The notes under the pieces were generated by a model, which saw nothing but the letters and a program-made list of their open reading frames with translations, ran no database searches and was not told the origin of the DNA. 15,443 nt of DNA from an uncultured Eubacteriales bacterium (GTDB lineage Bacteria; Bacillota; Clostridia; Oscillospirales; CAG-272). Of this stretch, positions 1-7,148 are shown in pieces (position 1 is the stretch's first letter; the number at the start of each line of letters is the position of its first letter). The stretch spans positions 1-15,443 of the forward strand of contig CAJJIY010000031.1 in assembly GCA_905187695.1 (NCBI GenBank), given 5' to 3'. Both the position numbers and the translations under genes were made by a program.

Positions 1-19
1 TGCCGGGCGGGAATTTCTT

Positions 20-1915
20 TTATTTTTTGACGCGCAGGGTCCGCATGGCGTTGAGAATAGCCAGCACCGCCACCCCCACATCGGCAAAGATGGCCAACGG
101 CATCTGTAAACGGCCGAAAATACCGAAAGCGGCGCCCAGCAGCACCACGCCCTTGACCGAGAGCGCCATGACAATATTCTGCCTTACAATCGCAAGCGTC
201 CGGCGGGCATGACGGACCGCGCAGGCGATTTTGCGCGGATCATCGTCCATCAGAACCACATCGGCGGCCTCGATCGCCGCGTCCGATCCCAGCGCGCCCA
301 TGGCAATCCCCACATCGGCACGGGAAAGCACCGGCGCGTCATTGATTCCATCGCCCACAAAAGCCACGGTGCCCTCGTGGGGAGCCTCCAGAATGGCCTC
401 GACCCAGGTCACCTTGTCAGCCGGCAGAAGGCCGGCGTGATATTCCGAAATACCCAGTTTGGCCGCCACATCGGAGGCCACATTTTCACGGTCTCCCGTG
501 AGCATCACCCGGCGGGAAACGCCGGCGGCCGCCAGCTCGGAAAGCGCTTCCGCAACGCCCGCTTTAAGGGTATCCGCAATCAGCACATAGCCGATATACG
601 CGCCGTCCCGTAAAACATAGACCACCGTGCCCGGCTCTGCCACTTCCTCCGCCTCAATTGCCTGCTCCCCAAGACGCCGACTGTTTCCGACCGCCACAAT
701 CATACCGTCCACTTCGGCCTCCACGCCCCGCCCGGCCAGCTCTTTTACGCTGGTCGGCGCCGGATATTCACTGCCGGCAGCCGCGCGGAGCGCCCGCGCA
801 ATGGGGTGGTTGGAATCGCTTTCGGCCGCGGCCGCAAGACAAAGCAGTTCACGCTCGCTCACACCGCGCCCGACCGCACGCTGTACCGCAAAATCGCCGC
901 GCGTCAGCGTACCGGTTTTATCAAAAACCGCCACACCGGTATGCGCCAGCGCCTCCAGATCCGAGGCGCCTTTCACCAGCACGCCCATCCGGGAAGCACC
1001 GCCCAATCCTCCGAAGAAAGAAAGCGGCACCGAAATGACCAACGCGCAGGGGCAGGACACCACCAGAAAAGTCAGCGCGCGGGAAAGCCACACCGGAAGA
1101 ACGGTCAGATAAGTCCCCGTGAAAATCGGAGGGATGAAAGCAATGAAGAGGGCGGCGAAAACCACCGCAGGCGTATAGTAATGAGCAAATCGGGTGATAA
1201 ACTGCTCGCTTCTGGATTTTTTGGCCGAGGCATTCTCCATAAGAGAGAGCACCCGCGCCACGGTCGATTCGCCATAAGGCTTGGTAACCTTGACGGTCAG
1301 GCGCCCGGTCAGGTTGGTGCATCCGCTGATGACCGCCTCACCGGGAGAAACGGCGAGGGGCGCGGATTCGCCGGTGAGCGCCACGGTATCAAGATCGCTT
1401 TCGCCCGAGAGCACCACGCCGTCCAGCGGCACGCGCTCGCCGGGACGGATGACCAATGTTTCGCCCACCGCCACCGATTCCGGCGAAACCTCCGTTTCCT
1501 GTCCGTCCCGGAGCAACCGGGCCGTTTCCGGTTTGATATTCATGAGAGCGGCGATGGAGCGGCGGCTTTTGCCGACCGCCACGCTCTGAAACAGTTCGCC
1601 GGTCTGATAAAAGACCATAACGAAAGAGGCCTCGGCAAATTCCGGATCCCCACCGGGCAGAAACCCGATGCAAAGCGCCCCCACCGTGGCCAGCGCCATG
1701 AGAAAATTCTCGTCAAACACCTGGCCGTGCGCAATATTGCGCGCCGCGCGGAAAAGCACATCGTATCCCGCCGTGAAATAAGCCGGCAGGTAGAATATCA
1801 AAATGAGCCACAGCGGATGCCCTTCTCCCGCACACTTGTCGGCAATAAAAGCGGCCAGAAGCAGGACCGCCGAGAGAAAAATCCGATAAAGGCTTCTTTT
1901 TTGCCGCCGAGTCAT
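20..1915 (-). CDS. Heavy-metal P1B-type ATPase, Zn/Cd/Pb exporter type
   Basis: Integral-membrane pump that uses ATP to export soft divalent metals. The 631 residues carry TGES (about 181-184, actuator), the intramembrane CPC metal site (288-290), the phosphorylated Asp in DKTGTLT (332), SNHP with its nucleotide-binding His (370) and GDGIND (521-526). The last helices hold a Lys (KGVVLLG) and an Asp (FADVGVAV) where ZntA-type pumps place metal-site residues, which favours Zn/Cd/Pb over Cu. The N-terminal metal-binding domain usual for the family is absent and is encoded by the gene just upstream. I chose ATG at 1915 because it overlaps that gene's TGA as ATGA, so translation is coupled; the frame is open 13 codons further up. 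It is the last gene of the arsR operon. Only 19 bases follow the stop, so no terminator is visible. The family call is firm; the exact metal is inferred. Confidence 0.95.
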   Translation of the reverse strand: MTRRQKRSLYRIFLSAVLLLAAFIADKCAGEGHPLWLILIFYLPAYFTAGYDVLFRAARNIAHGQVFDENFLMALATVGALCIGFLPGGDPEFAEASFVMVFYQTGELFQSVAVGKSRRSIAALMNIKPETARLLRDGQETEVSPESVAVGETLVIRPGERVPLDGVVLSGESDLDTVALTGESAPLAVSPGEAVISGCTNLTGRLTVKVTKPYGESTVARVLSLMENASAKKSRSEQFITRFAHYYTPAVVFAALFIAFIPPIFTGTYLTVLPVWLSRALTFLVVSCPCALVISVPLSFFGGLGGASRMGVLVKGASDLEALAHTGVAVFDKTGTLTRGDFAVQRAVGRGVSERELLCLAAAAESDSNHPIARALRAAAGSEYPAPTSVKELAGRGVEAEVDGMIVAVGNSRRLGEQAIEAEEVAEPGTVVYVLRDGAYIGYVLIADTLKAGVAEALSELAAAGVSRRVMLTGDRENVASDVAAKLGISEYHAGLLPADKVTWVEAILEAPHEGTVAFVGDGINDAPVLSRADVGIAMGALGSDAAIEAADVVLMDDDPRKIACAVRHARRTLAIVRQNIVMALSVKGVVLLGAAFGIFGRLQMPLAIFADVGVAVLAILNAMRTLRVKK

Positions 1916-2133
1916 TTTACAAGGATCCGGCAGTCCGGTTCGATTTTGCGGCAAACCCTGACGGCTTGCTTTAAAATCTTGTCAAAAATCTCATCCGGGG
2001 CGGCCAGCGTCATTTTTTGCGTAAGAAAATTGACATTCACTTCCTCCACGCCCTCGATCTTCCGGATGCCCTCTTCCATTTTGGCCGCGCAGTTGGCGCA
2101 ATCAAGATCTTCCAGATCAAATACTTTTTTCAT
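1912..2133 (-). CDS. Free-standing HMA heavy-metal-associated domain protein
   Basis: A 73-residue cytoplasmic metal-binding domain. It opens with the HMA site DLDCANCAAK (Cys12 and Cys15, with Asp11 before the first Cys), the variant usual in Zn/Cd-type P1B-ATPases rather than the copper GMTCxxC form. The rest fits the HMA ferredoxin-like fold, with a second strand near VEEVNVNFLTQKMTL. An SD (AAAGGAGAAA) precedes the ATG. Its TGA overlaps the ATPase start as ATGA, so it probably acts as the detached N-terminal metal domain or chaperone of that pump. The 39-nt gap from the repressor gene holds a small hairpin (2155-2166). Confidence 0.9.
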   Translation of the reverse strand: MKKVFDLEDLDCANCAAKMEEGIRKIEGVEEVNVNFLTQKMTLAAPDEIFDKILKQAVRVCRKIEPDCRILVK

Positions 2134-2172
2134 GACATTTCTCCTTTCAGGTTTCCGCCTTGGCGGATCTTT

Positions 2173-2532
2173 TTAATCGGGCTCGTTCACGTGCTCCATG
2201 CCCTGCCCCAAAATGGTGCGGACATGATCGTCGGCCAGCGCGTAAAACACAGTCTTTCCTTCTCTCCGGTAAGAAACCAGCTTGGCGGCGCGCAGGATCC
2301 GCAACTGGTGCGAAATGGCCGACACGGTCATGTGAAGCAGTGTGGCAATGTCGCACACGCACAGTTCGCTTTCAAAAAGAACATACAAGATCTTTACACG
2401 GGTGCTGTCTCCGAATACGCGGTAAAGTTCGGCCACATCGATGAGCGTATCCTCATCCGGCATCCGGGCTTCCACTTTTTTGACCAGTTCGTCATGGGCG
2501 TGCAGATAGGCACAGCCGGGCACGTCTTCCAT
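2173..2532 (-). CDS. ArsR/SmtB-family metal-sensing repressor, CadC-like
   Basis: A 119-residue winged-helix repressor that would leave its operator when it binds Zn, Cd or Pb. Both metal sites of Staphylococcus CadC are visible at the same residue numbers. The alpha3N site has Cys7, Cys58 and Cys60 (ELCVC); CadC's Cys11 is His here. The alpha5 site has Asp101, His103, His114 and Glu117 (DDHVRT...EHVNE). The recognition helix is near TVSAISHQLRILRAAKLV. I placed the start at ATG 2532, after AAAGGAG. The frame is open up to 2616, but those codons overlap the -10, the operator and the -35. It is the first gene of the operon with the HMA protein and the ATPase and probably represses itself. Family assignment is strong; the Cys11-to-His change may alter metal preference. 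Confidence 0.94.
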   Translation of the reverse strand: MEDVPGCAYLHAHDELVKKVEARMPDEDTLIDVAELYRVFGDSTRVKILYVLFESELCVCDIATLLHMTVSAISHQLRILRAAKLVSYRREGKTVFYALADDHVRTILGQGMEHVNEPD

Positions 2533-2557
2533 GTCTTTTCTCCTTTCGCTTTTATAT

Positions 2558-2573
2558 TTGAATAATCGTTCAA
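2558..2573. promoter_or_regulatory. Probable ArsR/CadC operator
   Basis: Inverted repeat TTGAA-N6-TTCAA lying about 8-23 nt downstream of the predicted start of transcription and upstream of the repressor's SD. The TGAA-N6-TTCA form is the usual ArsR/SmtB core. A repressor bound here would block transcription of the whole metal operon. Confidence 0.75.
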
Positions 2574-2587
2574 TCGTTTGCAGGTTC

Positions 2588-2616
2588 AGTATAGCAAAAT
2601 CCAGTATATTTGTCAA
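2588..2616 (-). promoter_or_regulatory. Sigma-A promoter of the metal-resistance operon
   Basis: Read on the minus strand: -35 TTGACA (2611-2616), 17-bp spacer, -10 TATACT (2588-2593). Start of transcription is expected near 2581. The promoter directly abuts the operator at 2558-2573. Confidence 0.85.
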
Positions 2617-2655
2617 GGGATTTTTTAAAATTTTCCCGGAATTTTTTGACGGTCA

Positions 2656-2690
2656 CTCAAAAAGAGAGGGCCGCCCTTTTGGGCGGCCCT
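2656..2690 (-). terminator. Rho-independent terminator of the sugar operon
   Basis: A 10-bp GC-rich stem (2667-2676 with 2681-2690) with a four-base loop. On the minus strand it is followed by CTCTTTTTGAG. It lies about 120 nt after the stop of the TIM-barrel gene and insulates that operon from the metal operon promoter downstream. Confidence 0.85.
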
Positions 2691-2809
2691 TCTCAGACTT
2701 TTGCATCCGGTGCGGCCAAAGGACAACCGCTGCCCCGGCCGCACGGGAAAGCGGCTCTCCCGAAAAGGCCGGCTGTTTCCCGGAAAGCGGGATAAAAACA
2801 AGAGAGAAC

Positions 2810-3679
2810 TCAATCCATTTCGGCCAGTTCCGCCGCAAGACGGCCGGCTACCCCGGCCATACGACGATAACCCTCTTCGACGTCACAGCCGGAATGGCGG
2901 AGAAACTGATCGGCCTCCAGTGTGAGATAGCCGCTGTAGGAAATATCCCGCAGGGCACGGAGCACGGCCGGATAGTCGATCTTGCCGTCATAAGGCAACA
3001 GATGGCTGTCGTGCCAACGGTCGTTGTCGTGCAGGTGCAACGCCTGGCAATAAGGGCCCAGCGCGCGGATCATGGCGGGCGCATTGGTGCGTTCGCCCAT
3101 CATCTCGGCGTGGCCGATGTCCAGGCAGGCCACAAAGAAAGGATCGTCCACAGCGCGCAGGTGCGAAAGGAAGTTTTCCGGCAAAGCACAGGCGGCGGGA
3201 GCGGCGCGGTCGGCGGTTTTGTCCCAGTTCCACATATTCTCCGTGGCAATCTTCACCCCGCAGCTCTTGGCCAACGGCAGGAGTTCCCGGTACATCCGGG
3301 CATTTTCCTCCGGGCTCAGATTGTTGTCGGGATGAATCACGCAGATCTTGCCTCCGGCCTCGGCCGTACATTCGATGGCACGAGGCAACAGCGCCCGGAT
3401 CTCCGGCGCGCAGACCGGGAAGGGCGCGTGTGACTGATTGCACTCAATGCCACATTCACGGGCGATATGTCCCATTTCGCGGGCGTAAGCGGCGTATCCC
3501 GGCCCGCAAAGCGGGCTGTCACCGACCGTTGCCTTGCCGGTGCTCCAGTTATAGTGCGCCATTTCAAACATAGAAAAATCAAAAGCGTCAAAGCCGGCCT
3601 TGGCTACGGCCTCCACCGCGCGGGGCGGGGGTAACAAAAAAGCAGAAGACCCGATTTCAGTGGAAATTTTATATTTCAT
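2810..3679 (-). CDS. Sugar phosphate isomerase/epimerase, AP-endonuclease-2-like TIM barrel
   Basis: A 289-residue cytoplasmic protein of the xylose-isomerase-like TIM-barrel family, whose members isomerise or epimerise keto-sugars and related polyols at a divalent metal. Candidate metal and acid-base residues fall on successive strands: Glu147 (IATENMW), Asp187 and His190 (CLDIGH), His217 (LHLHDND) and Glu255 (LTLEAD). PYDGKIDY (229-236) is the usual loop before the last helices. The start ATG at 3679 overlaps the TGA of the upstream aldose epimerase gene, so the two are translationally coupled and likely act on one sugar. It is followed by a terminator. The substrate cannot be read from sequence; a myo-inositol or hydroxypyruvate-type activity is possible. 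Fold is confident, reaction is not. Confidence 0.88.
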   Translation of the reverse strand: MKYKISTEIGSSAFLLPPPRAVEAVAKAGFDAFDFSMFEMAHYNWSTGKATVGDSPLCGPGYAAYAREMGHIARECGIECNQSHAPFPVCAPEIRALLPRAIECTAEAGGKICVIHPDNNLSPEENARMYRELLPLAKSCGVKIATENMWNWDKTADRAAPAACALPENFLSHLRAVDDPFFVACLDIGHAEMMGERTNAPAMIRALGPYCQALHLHDNDRWHDSHLLPYDGKIDYPAVLRALRDISYSGYLTLEADQFLRHSGCDVEEGYRRMAGVAGRLAAELAEMD

Positions 3680-4563
3680 TTTTCTTTCTCCTCTCCGAAA
3701 ACAACCGAAAAGGACAGCGCCGCACTGTCGCCCGGCCGGATGCGCAGCAAATCGTTTTTGAGCGCCAGATCATCGGTCACTCCCACACGGGTCGGCAGAC
3801 CATACCACGGTTCAAGGCAAAGAAATCCCGGCTCGCCCTTTGCGTTCTGCCAAAAACCGAGATATGGAAAATCGGCATAGTCCATACGCACAAAATGCTT
3901 ACCGTGCCGGGCGCGGAGCGTGACGCTTCCGGTCGTATCGGCCAGAAAATGGCCGTCCACGGCAAAAAGATCCCGCGCAAGCGGCAGATAGCGCCCTTCC
4001 CGAAGCGGATACGGTTCTCTTTTGCCGGTGTCAAAACAGTCCGGCACGCTGAGCACCACCTCGCGCGGGGCGGCACCTTCCCCGAAATCCAGATAGCAAT
4101 CCTCAAAACGGTTGCCGGGAAACGGCAGTGAAAACCCGGGGTGACCGCCGAAGGCGGCAGGCAGAAATTCCGTACCGGGGTTTTCAATAACGGCGCGTTC
4201 GGTCAGGCAATCGCCCGTGAGCGTATAGGTCACACGCAGGCAAAAGGGAAAAGGATAGACCGCGCGGGTGGTTTCGTCATCCCGCAGAAGAAAAGAAAGA
4301 TAATGCGCCCCACGGTCGGCCAGCGTAAATTCTTTTTTCCGTGCAAAGCCATGCGCACCCATGGCGTAGGTTTTCCCGCGATATGTATAGATATCTCCCG
4401 TGAGATGACTGCAAATGGGAAAAAGAAGCGGCGCGTGTTCCCGCCACAGACCGGGCGCGCCCTGCCAGATATACTCAAAATCGCCCCGGCGGGCCGAAAG
4501 AAGTTCGGCCCCCAGCGTGGAAAACCGGAGCGACAGCATTTCGTTTTCAAGAATATATTCCAA
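3676..4563 (-). CDS. Aldose 1-epimerase family protein (LacX/YeaD-like)
   Basis: Cytoplasmic mutarotase-like protein that probably interconverts anomers of a sugar or sugar phosphate. Family signs are an early WQG...W (about 33-40), His71 in MGAHGFAR and His141 in GGHPGFSLPF as candidate catalytic His, and a late Glu in LCLEPWYG. I favour the TTG at 4563 (295 aa, starting MEYILENEML like its relatives). It has GGTGA five bases upstream, whereas GTG at 4572 lies only about 12 nt from the predicted RNA start and has no SD in that RNA; the AGGAG at 4586-4590 falls in the promoter discriminator. The start remains uncertain by three codons. It overlaps the TIM-barrel gene by ATGA and is transcribed from the left half of the divergent promoter at 4591-4619. 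Confidence 0.9.
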   Translation of the reverse strand: MEYILENEMLSLRFSTLGAELLSARRGDFEYIWQGAPGLWREHAPLLFPICSHLTGDIYTYRGKTYAMGAHGFARKKEFTLADRGAHYLSFLLRDDETTRAVYPFPFCLRVTYTLTGDCLTERAVIENPGTEFLPAAFGGHPGFSLPFPGNRFEDCYLDFGEGAAPREVVLSVPDCFDTGKREPYPLREGRYLPLARDLFAVDGHFLADTTGSVTLRARHGKHFVRMDYADFPYLGFWQNAKGEPGFLCLEPWYGLPTRVGVTDDLALKNDLLRIRPGDSAALSFSVVFGEEKEK

Positions 4564-4590
4564 AAAAATCACCCGCTTTCACTGTCTCCT

Positions 4591-4619
4591 ATTATAACAA
4601 AGCGGCCATGGAAAAGCAA
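4591..4619 (-). promoter_or_regulatory. Promoter of the epimerase/isomerase operon
   Basis: On the minus strand: -35 TTGCTT (4614-4619), 17-bp spacer, extended -10 TGTTATAAT (core 4591-4596). The -35 and part of the spacer lie in the left arm of a perfect inverted repeat, mirroring the promoter on the other strand. RNA start is expected near 4584. Confidence 0.8.
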
Positions 4620-4662
4620 GAGGACGCAAAAATTTTCCCGTCTCTTGCTTTTCCATGGCCGC
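4602..4662. repeat. Perfect 21-bp inverted repeat spanning two divergent promoters
   Basis: Left arm 4602-4622 and right arm 4642-4662 are exact reverse complements, separated by 19 nt. Each arm carries CCATGG and the -35 hexamer of the promoter that faces outward from it. Both -10 boxes lie just outside the arms, each 17 bp from its -35. It sits upstream of both RNA starts, so it acts as DNA and not as an RNA hairpin of these transcripts. Confidence 0.92.
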
Positions 4663-4673
4663 GGTGCTATAAT
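4645..4673 (+). promoter_or_regulatory. Promoter of the PHP phosphoesterase gene
   Basis: -35 TTGCTT (4645-4650), 17-bp spacer, extended -10 TGCTATAAT (core 4668-4673). RNA start is expected near 4680, a few bases before the SD. It mirrors the minus-strand promoter at 4591-4619. Confidence 0.82.
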
Positions 4674-4696
4674 GAAAAAGCAAAAAGGAGGCAATT

Positions 4697-5545
4697 ATGC
4701 GTTTTTCCAATCTTCACACTCATACAACCTTTTCGGACGGCAAGAACACGCCCCGCGAATGTATCAACGCCGCCCGTGCGCTGGGGATGCGCTCGCTTGG
4801 CATCTCCGACCACAGCTATACTCCCTTTGATGTGCGCTACTGTATGCGCCCGGCCACACACTTTGAAAAATATGAAGAGACCATCCGGGAAGAAATCCGC
4901 GTGGCGCGGGAAACAGACGGTTTTCCGGTCTATCTCGGCGTGGAATATGATTTCGGCTCGGAAAATCTTTTTGAAAACTATGATTACCGCATCGGCTCGG
5001 TGCACTATATCCTCCGGGAAGACCGGATGTATCCGGTGGATTCCGGCCTGAAATTTCAGCTGGACTGCATTGAAAAAGAATTTCACGGCAATAAACTGGA
5101 CTATGTAAAGGCCTATTTTGAGGAGGTCTACGAGCACGCCCGCCGCAACCACCCCGACATTGTGGGACACTTTGACCTGCTCACCAAACACGGGCTTTTT
5201 GACGAGGATGACCCCGCCTACCGCGCAGTGGCGACCGAAGCGCTGCGCGCCACGGTGCGGGAAGTGCCGCTCTTTGAGATCAATGCGGGCGCGATCATCC
5301 GCGGGCTGAAAAAACTGCCCTATCCCGCGCCTTTTCTCCTTCGTGAACTCCGGGAGGCCGGTGGGCGGGTAATTCTCTCTTCCGACGCGCACGCCGCCGA
5401 CAAACTGATTTTCGCCTTCCCACAGATGCTCTCGCTTCTTTACAGTTGCGGCTTTACCGCCGTCTCGGTCTTTGACGGAAAGGCCTTTGCCGAAGAAGAG
5501 ATCCCGCCGGAATACCGGCAGGGGAATTTTGAGGAAAGGGCTTGA
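4697..5545 (+). CDS. PHP-domain phosphoesterase, histidinol-phosphatase (HisJ/HisK) type
   Basis: A 282-residue cytoplasmic metal-dependent phosphatase. The polymerase-and-histidinol-phosphatase metal ligands appear in order: His7 and His9 (HTHTTFSDG), Asp38-His39 (GISDHS), Glu83 (GVEYD), His103 (SVHY), His158 (GHFD), and Asp230 and His232 (SSDAHA). Length and motif order fit HisK-type histidinol-phosphate phosphatases, but no other his gene is in the window, so it may serve another phosphomonoester, perhaps linked to the divergent sugar operon. AGGAGG sits five bases before the ATG. Its TGA lies inside the -35 box of the next gene's promoter. The family is sure, the substrate is not. Confidence 0.9.
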   Translation: MRFSNLHTHTTFSDGKNTPRECINAARALGMRSLGISDHSYTPFDVRYCMRPATHFEKYEETIREEIRVARETDGFPVYLGVEYDFGSENLFENYDYRIGSVHYILREDRMYPVDSGLKFQLDCIEKEFHGNKLDYVKAYFEEVYEHARRNHPDIVGHFDLLTKHGLFDEDDPAYRAVATEALRATVREVPLFEINAGAIIRGLKKLPYPAPFLLRELREAGGRVILSSDAHAADKLIFAFPQMLSLLYSCGFTAVSVFDGKAFAEEEIPPEYRQGNFEERA

Positions 5546-5570
5546 CAAAGCCTGACCCGGTCTGTATAAT
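5542..5570 (+). promoter_or_regulatory. Promoter of the phosphodiesterase gene
   Basis: Consensus TTGACA (5542-5547), 17-bp spacer, TATAAT (5565-5570). The -35 overlaps the stop codon of the PHP gene. The leader from about 5577 begins with GATCGG, which can pair with CCGATC at 5609-5614 around a GC-rich inner palindrome (5588-5597), giving a structured 5' end ahead of the SD. Confidence 0.88.
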
Positions 5571-5633
5571 GAACTTGATCGGACGGGCCCGCGCGGGTCG
5601 AAAGAAAACCGATCGCCGAAAGGAGAAACTGAA

Positions 5634-6407
5634 ATGTCCAATAAAGTGGTGCTTGTCCTGGTGGACGGTATGCGGCCGGACGGTATGCTTGGCTGCGGTC
5701 ACCCCTTCCCGGAAAAGTTTGTCAAACTTTCCGCTCACTCGATGAAGGCTCAGACCGTCATCCCCTCGGTCACGCTTCCCTGCCATATGTCGCTGATTCA
5801 CAGCGTGGATCCGGATCGGCACGGCATTCTGACCAATACCTATGTTCCGCAGGTGCGTCCTGTGACCGGCCTGTTTGAACAGCTGGACCGGAACGGCAAA
5901 AAATGCGCCTTCTACTACACCTGGGAAGAACTGCGCGACCTCAGCCGCCCCGACCACCTCTATCGCTCGGTCTGCTTCAACCAGCACAAGAAAGAAAACA
6001 CCGACCGTGATATCACCGATGCCGCCATTGAATATCTGAAGGCCGAAGAGCCGGACTTCATGTTCCTTTACCTTGGCGAGACCGACGAACGCGGCGGCCA
6101 CAGCCACGGCTGGATGAGCCCCGAATACATGGCCTGCGTCAAAAACGCATGGGACTGCATTGAAAAGGTCTTCAACAACCTCCCGGAGGGCTATCACCTC
6201 ATCACCACGGCCGACCACGGCGGACACAACCGCTCTCACGGTACGACCATGCCGGAGGATATGACCATTCCGATCTGCTTCTATGGCCCCAGCTTTGAGG
6301 CAAACAAGGAGATCGAAGGGCTTTCCATCAAGGATATTGCCCCCACCATCACCAAGTTGCTGGGCGTTCCCGCCAACGAAGAGTGGGAAGGCACGGCGCG
6401 CTGCTGA
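5634..6407 (+). CDS. Alkaline-phosphatase-superfamily phosphodiesterase/nucleotide pyrophosphatase
   Basis: A 257-residue enzyme of the type I phosphodiesterase/nucleotide pyrophosphatase fold, a two-metal hydrolase of phosphodiester or phosphate ester bonds. Visible in order: Asp11 (LVDGMRPD), nucleophile Thr47 in PSVTLPCHMS, Asp151 and His156 in GETDERGGHSHG, Asp194-His195 in TADHGGH and His203 in SHG. No signal peptide or membrane segment is seen, so it is probably cytoplasmic. It is short for the family, with the cap region reduced. The start follows AAAGGAG. It has its own consensus promoter, but no terminator separates it from the PHP gene, so read-through is possible. A role in nucleotide or sugar-phosphate turnover fits the neighbours but is inference. 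Confidence 0.9.
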   Translation: MSNKVVLVLVDGMRPDGMLGCGHPFPEKFVKLSAHSMKAQTVIPSVTLPCHMSLIHSVDPDRHGILTNTYVPQVRPVTGLFEQLDRNGKKCAFYYTWEELRDLSRPDHLYRSVCFNQHKKENTDRDITDAAIEYLKAEEPDFMFLYLGETDERGGHSHGWMSPEYMACVKNAWDCIEKVFNNLPEGYHLITTADHGGHNRSHGTTMPEDMTIPICFYGPSFEANKEIEGLSIKDIAPTITKLLGVPANEEWEGTARC

Positions 6408-6514
6408 AACACGAAAAAACGGCCGATTTCCCGAACCTTTTACAAATTCTCTCATAATATGATAGCAGGGAGAAGAAAAATCTCTTTCCCGCAACGATGC
6501 AAGGAGGATTTGTG

Positions 6515-6604
6515 ATGAGCTGTCTTGGCAATCTGTTCGGCGATAACTGCTGGTGCGTGATCGCAATCGCGCTGGTCATTCTCTGTTGCTGCTGCAACAA
6601 CTAA
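6515..6604 (+). CDS. 29-residue Cys-rich membrane miniprotein (HCB protein 13-like)
   Basis: A very short but convincing gene: AAGGAGG before ATG, 29 codons, TAA, then a strong terminator. The product is MSCLGNLFGDN, a Cys-Trp-Cys step, a hydrophobic run of about nine residues (VIAIALVIL), then four Cys and two Asn. Seven of 29 residues are Cys (3, 12, 14, 24-27). It resembles the tiny proteins often annotated in Clostridia as chorion class high-cysteine HCB protein 13, whose function I do not know. It could be a membrane-inserted peptide with a Cys cluster for metal, redox or lipidation, but nothing shows which. No clear promoter; TTTACA at 6439 and CATAAT at 6453 are poorly spaced. Confidence 0.75.
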   Translation: MSCLGNLFGDNCWCVIAIALVILCCCCNN

Positions 6605-6615
6605 GCAAAACAAAG

Positions 6616-6643
6616 AGGCCGCCGGAAGGCGGCCTTCTTTTTT
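6616..6643 (+). terminator. Rho-independent terminator of the Cys-rich miniprotein gene
   Basis: An 8-bp stem (6616-6623 with 6628-6635) closed by a GGAA tetraloop and followed by a T-rich run to 6643. It starts 12 nt after the miniprotein's stop and may also end the phosphodiesterase transcript. Confidence 0.88.
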
Positions 6644-6685
6644 GCGCCTTTTGAACGGAAGCGGCGCAAAAGAGACCCCCTCCCC

Positions 6686-6714
6686 TTGACAAATCGGGGA
6701 AAATGGGCTATACT
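6686..6714 (+). promoter_or_regulatory. Promoter of the YerC-like gene
   Basis: TTGACA (6686-6691), 17-bp spacer, TATACT (6709-6714); RNA start near 6721. It overlaps the upstream in-frame ATG at 6703, which shows that the real start of the gene is the later ATG at 6757. Confidence 0.88.
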
Positions 6715-6756
6715 CATACTATGCTAAAAGAAACTCCACAAAAGGAGGCCGCCAAA

Positions 6757-7047
6757 ATGGAAAAATGGAGAAGTGAGGATACGGACGCGCTTTTCCGCGC
6801 CATCCTGTCGCTTCAGTCCCTGGAAGAATGTTATCTTTTTTTTGAGGATGTCTGCACCGTCAAAGAAATTCTGGATCTCTCTCAGCGTCTCAAGACCGCC
6901 AAAATGCTCTGCGCCGGCGCCAATTATCAGGAAATCAGCCACGCCACCGGCATGAGCACCGCCACCATCAGCCGGGTGAGCAAATGCCTGGAATACGGGG
7001 ACGGCGGCTATCGCCTGGTGATCGACCGCACAAAAAAGGATACATAA
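6757..7047 (+). CDS. yerC: YerC/YecD-family TrpR-like DNA-binding protein
   Basis: A 96-residue cytoplasmic regulator of the Trp-repressor superfamily. After a helical N-terminus (TDALFRAILSLQSLEECYLFFEDV is the family's dimer part, about 9-32) come the TVKEILDLSQRL helix and a helix-turn-helix at about 56-77 containing ISHATGMSTATISRV. It lacks the features of TrpR that bind tryptophan, and the target of YerC is not established to my knowledge. I took ATG 6757, preceded by AAAGGAGG; the earlier ATG lies in the promoter. It is a single-gene unit between a promoter and a terminator. Family confidence is high, regulatory role unknown. Confidence 0.92.
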   Translation: MEKWRSEDTDALFRAILSLQSLEECYLFFEDVCTVKEILDLSQRLKTAKMLCAGANYQEISHATGMSTATISRVSKCLEYGDGGYRLVIDRTKKDT

Positions 7048-7059
7048 AACGCCTTGCAG

Positions 7060-7088
7060 AAAAAAAGCACGCAATTGCGTGCTTTTTT
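7060..7088 (+). terminator. Bidirectional terminator after yerC
   Basis: GCACGC-AATT-GCGTGC (7067-7082), flanked by seven A on the left and six T on the right. The symmetry lets it work on either strand, so it can also stop minus-strand read-through from the six-gene operon that converges here. Confidence 0.9.
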
Positions 7089-7090
7089 CT

Positions 7091-7131
7091 ATAGAGTGAA
7101 AAGGCACCCGCCGGCAAAAACCGGCGGGTGC
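7091..7131 (-). terminator. Terminator of the six-gene SipW/TasA-like operon
   Basis: Perfect 11-bp stem (7104-7114 with 7121-7131), six-base loop, 17 nt after the last gene's stop on the minus strand, followed by CTTTTCACTC. The short T-run is backed up by the bidirectional hairpin just beyond. Confidence 0.82.
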
Positions 7132-7148
7132 TCTGCGGTCGGGCAGGC

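Noticed and set aside
4602..4662. Inverted repeat as a terminator shared by the flanking genes.
   Set aside because: Both flanking genes point away from it, and both promoters use it.
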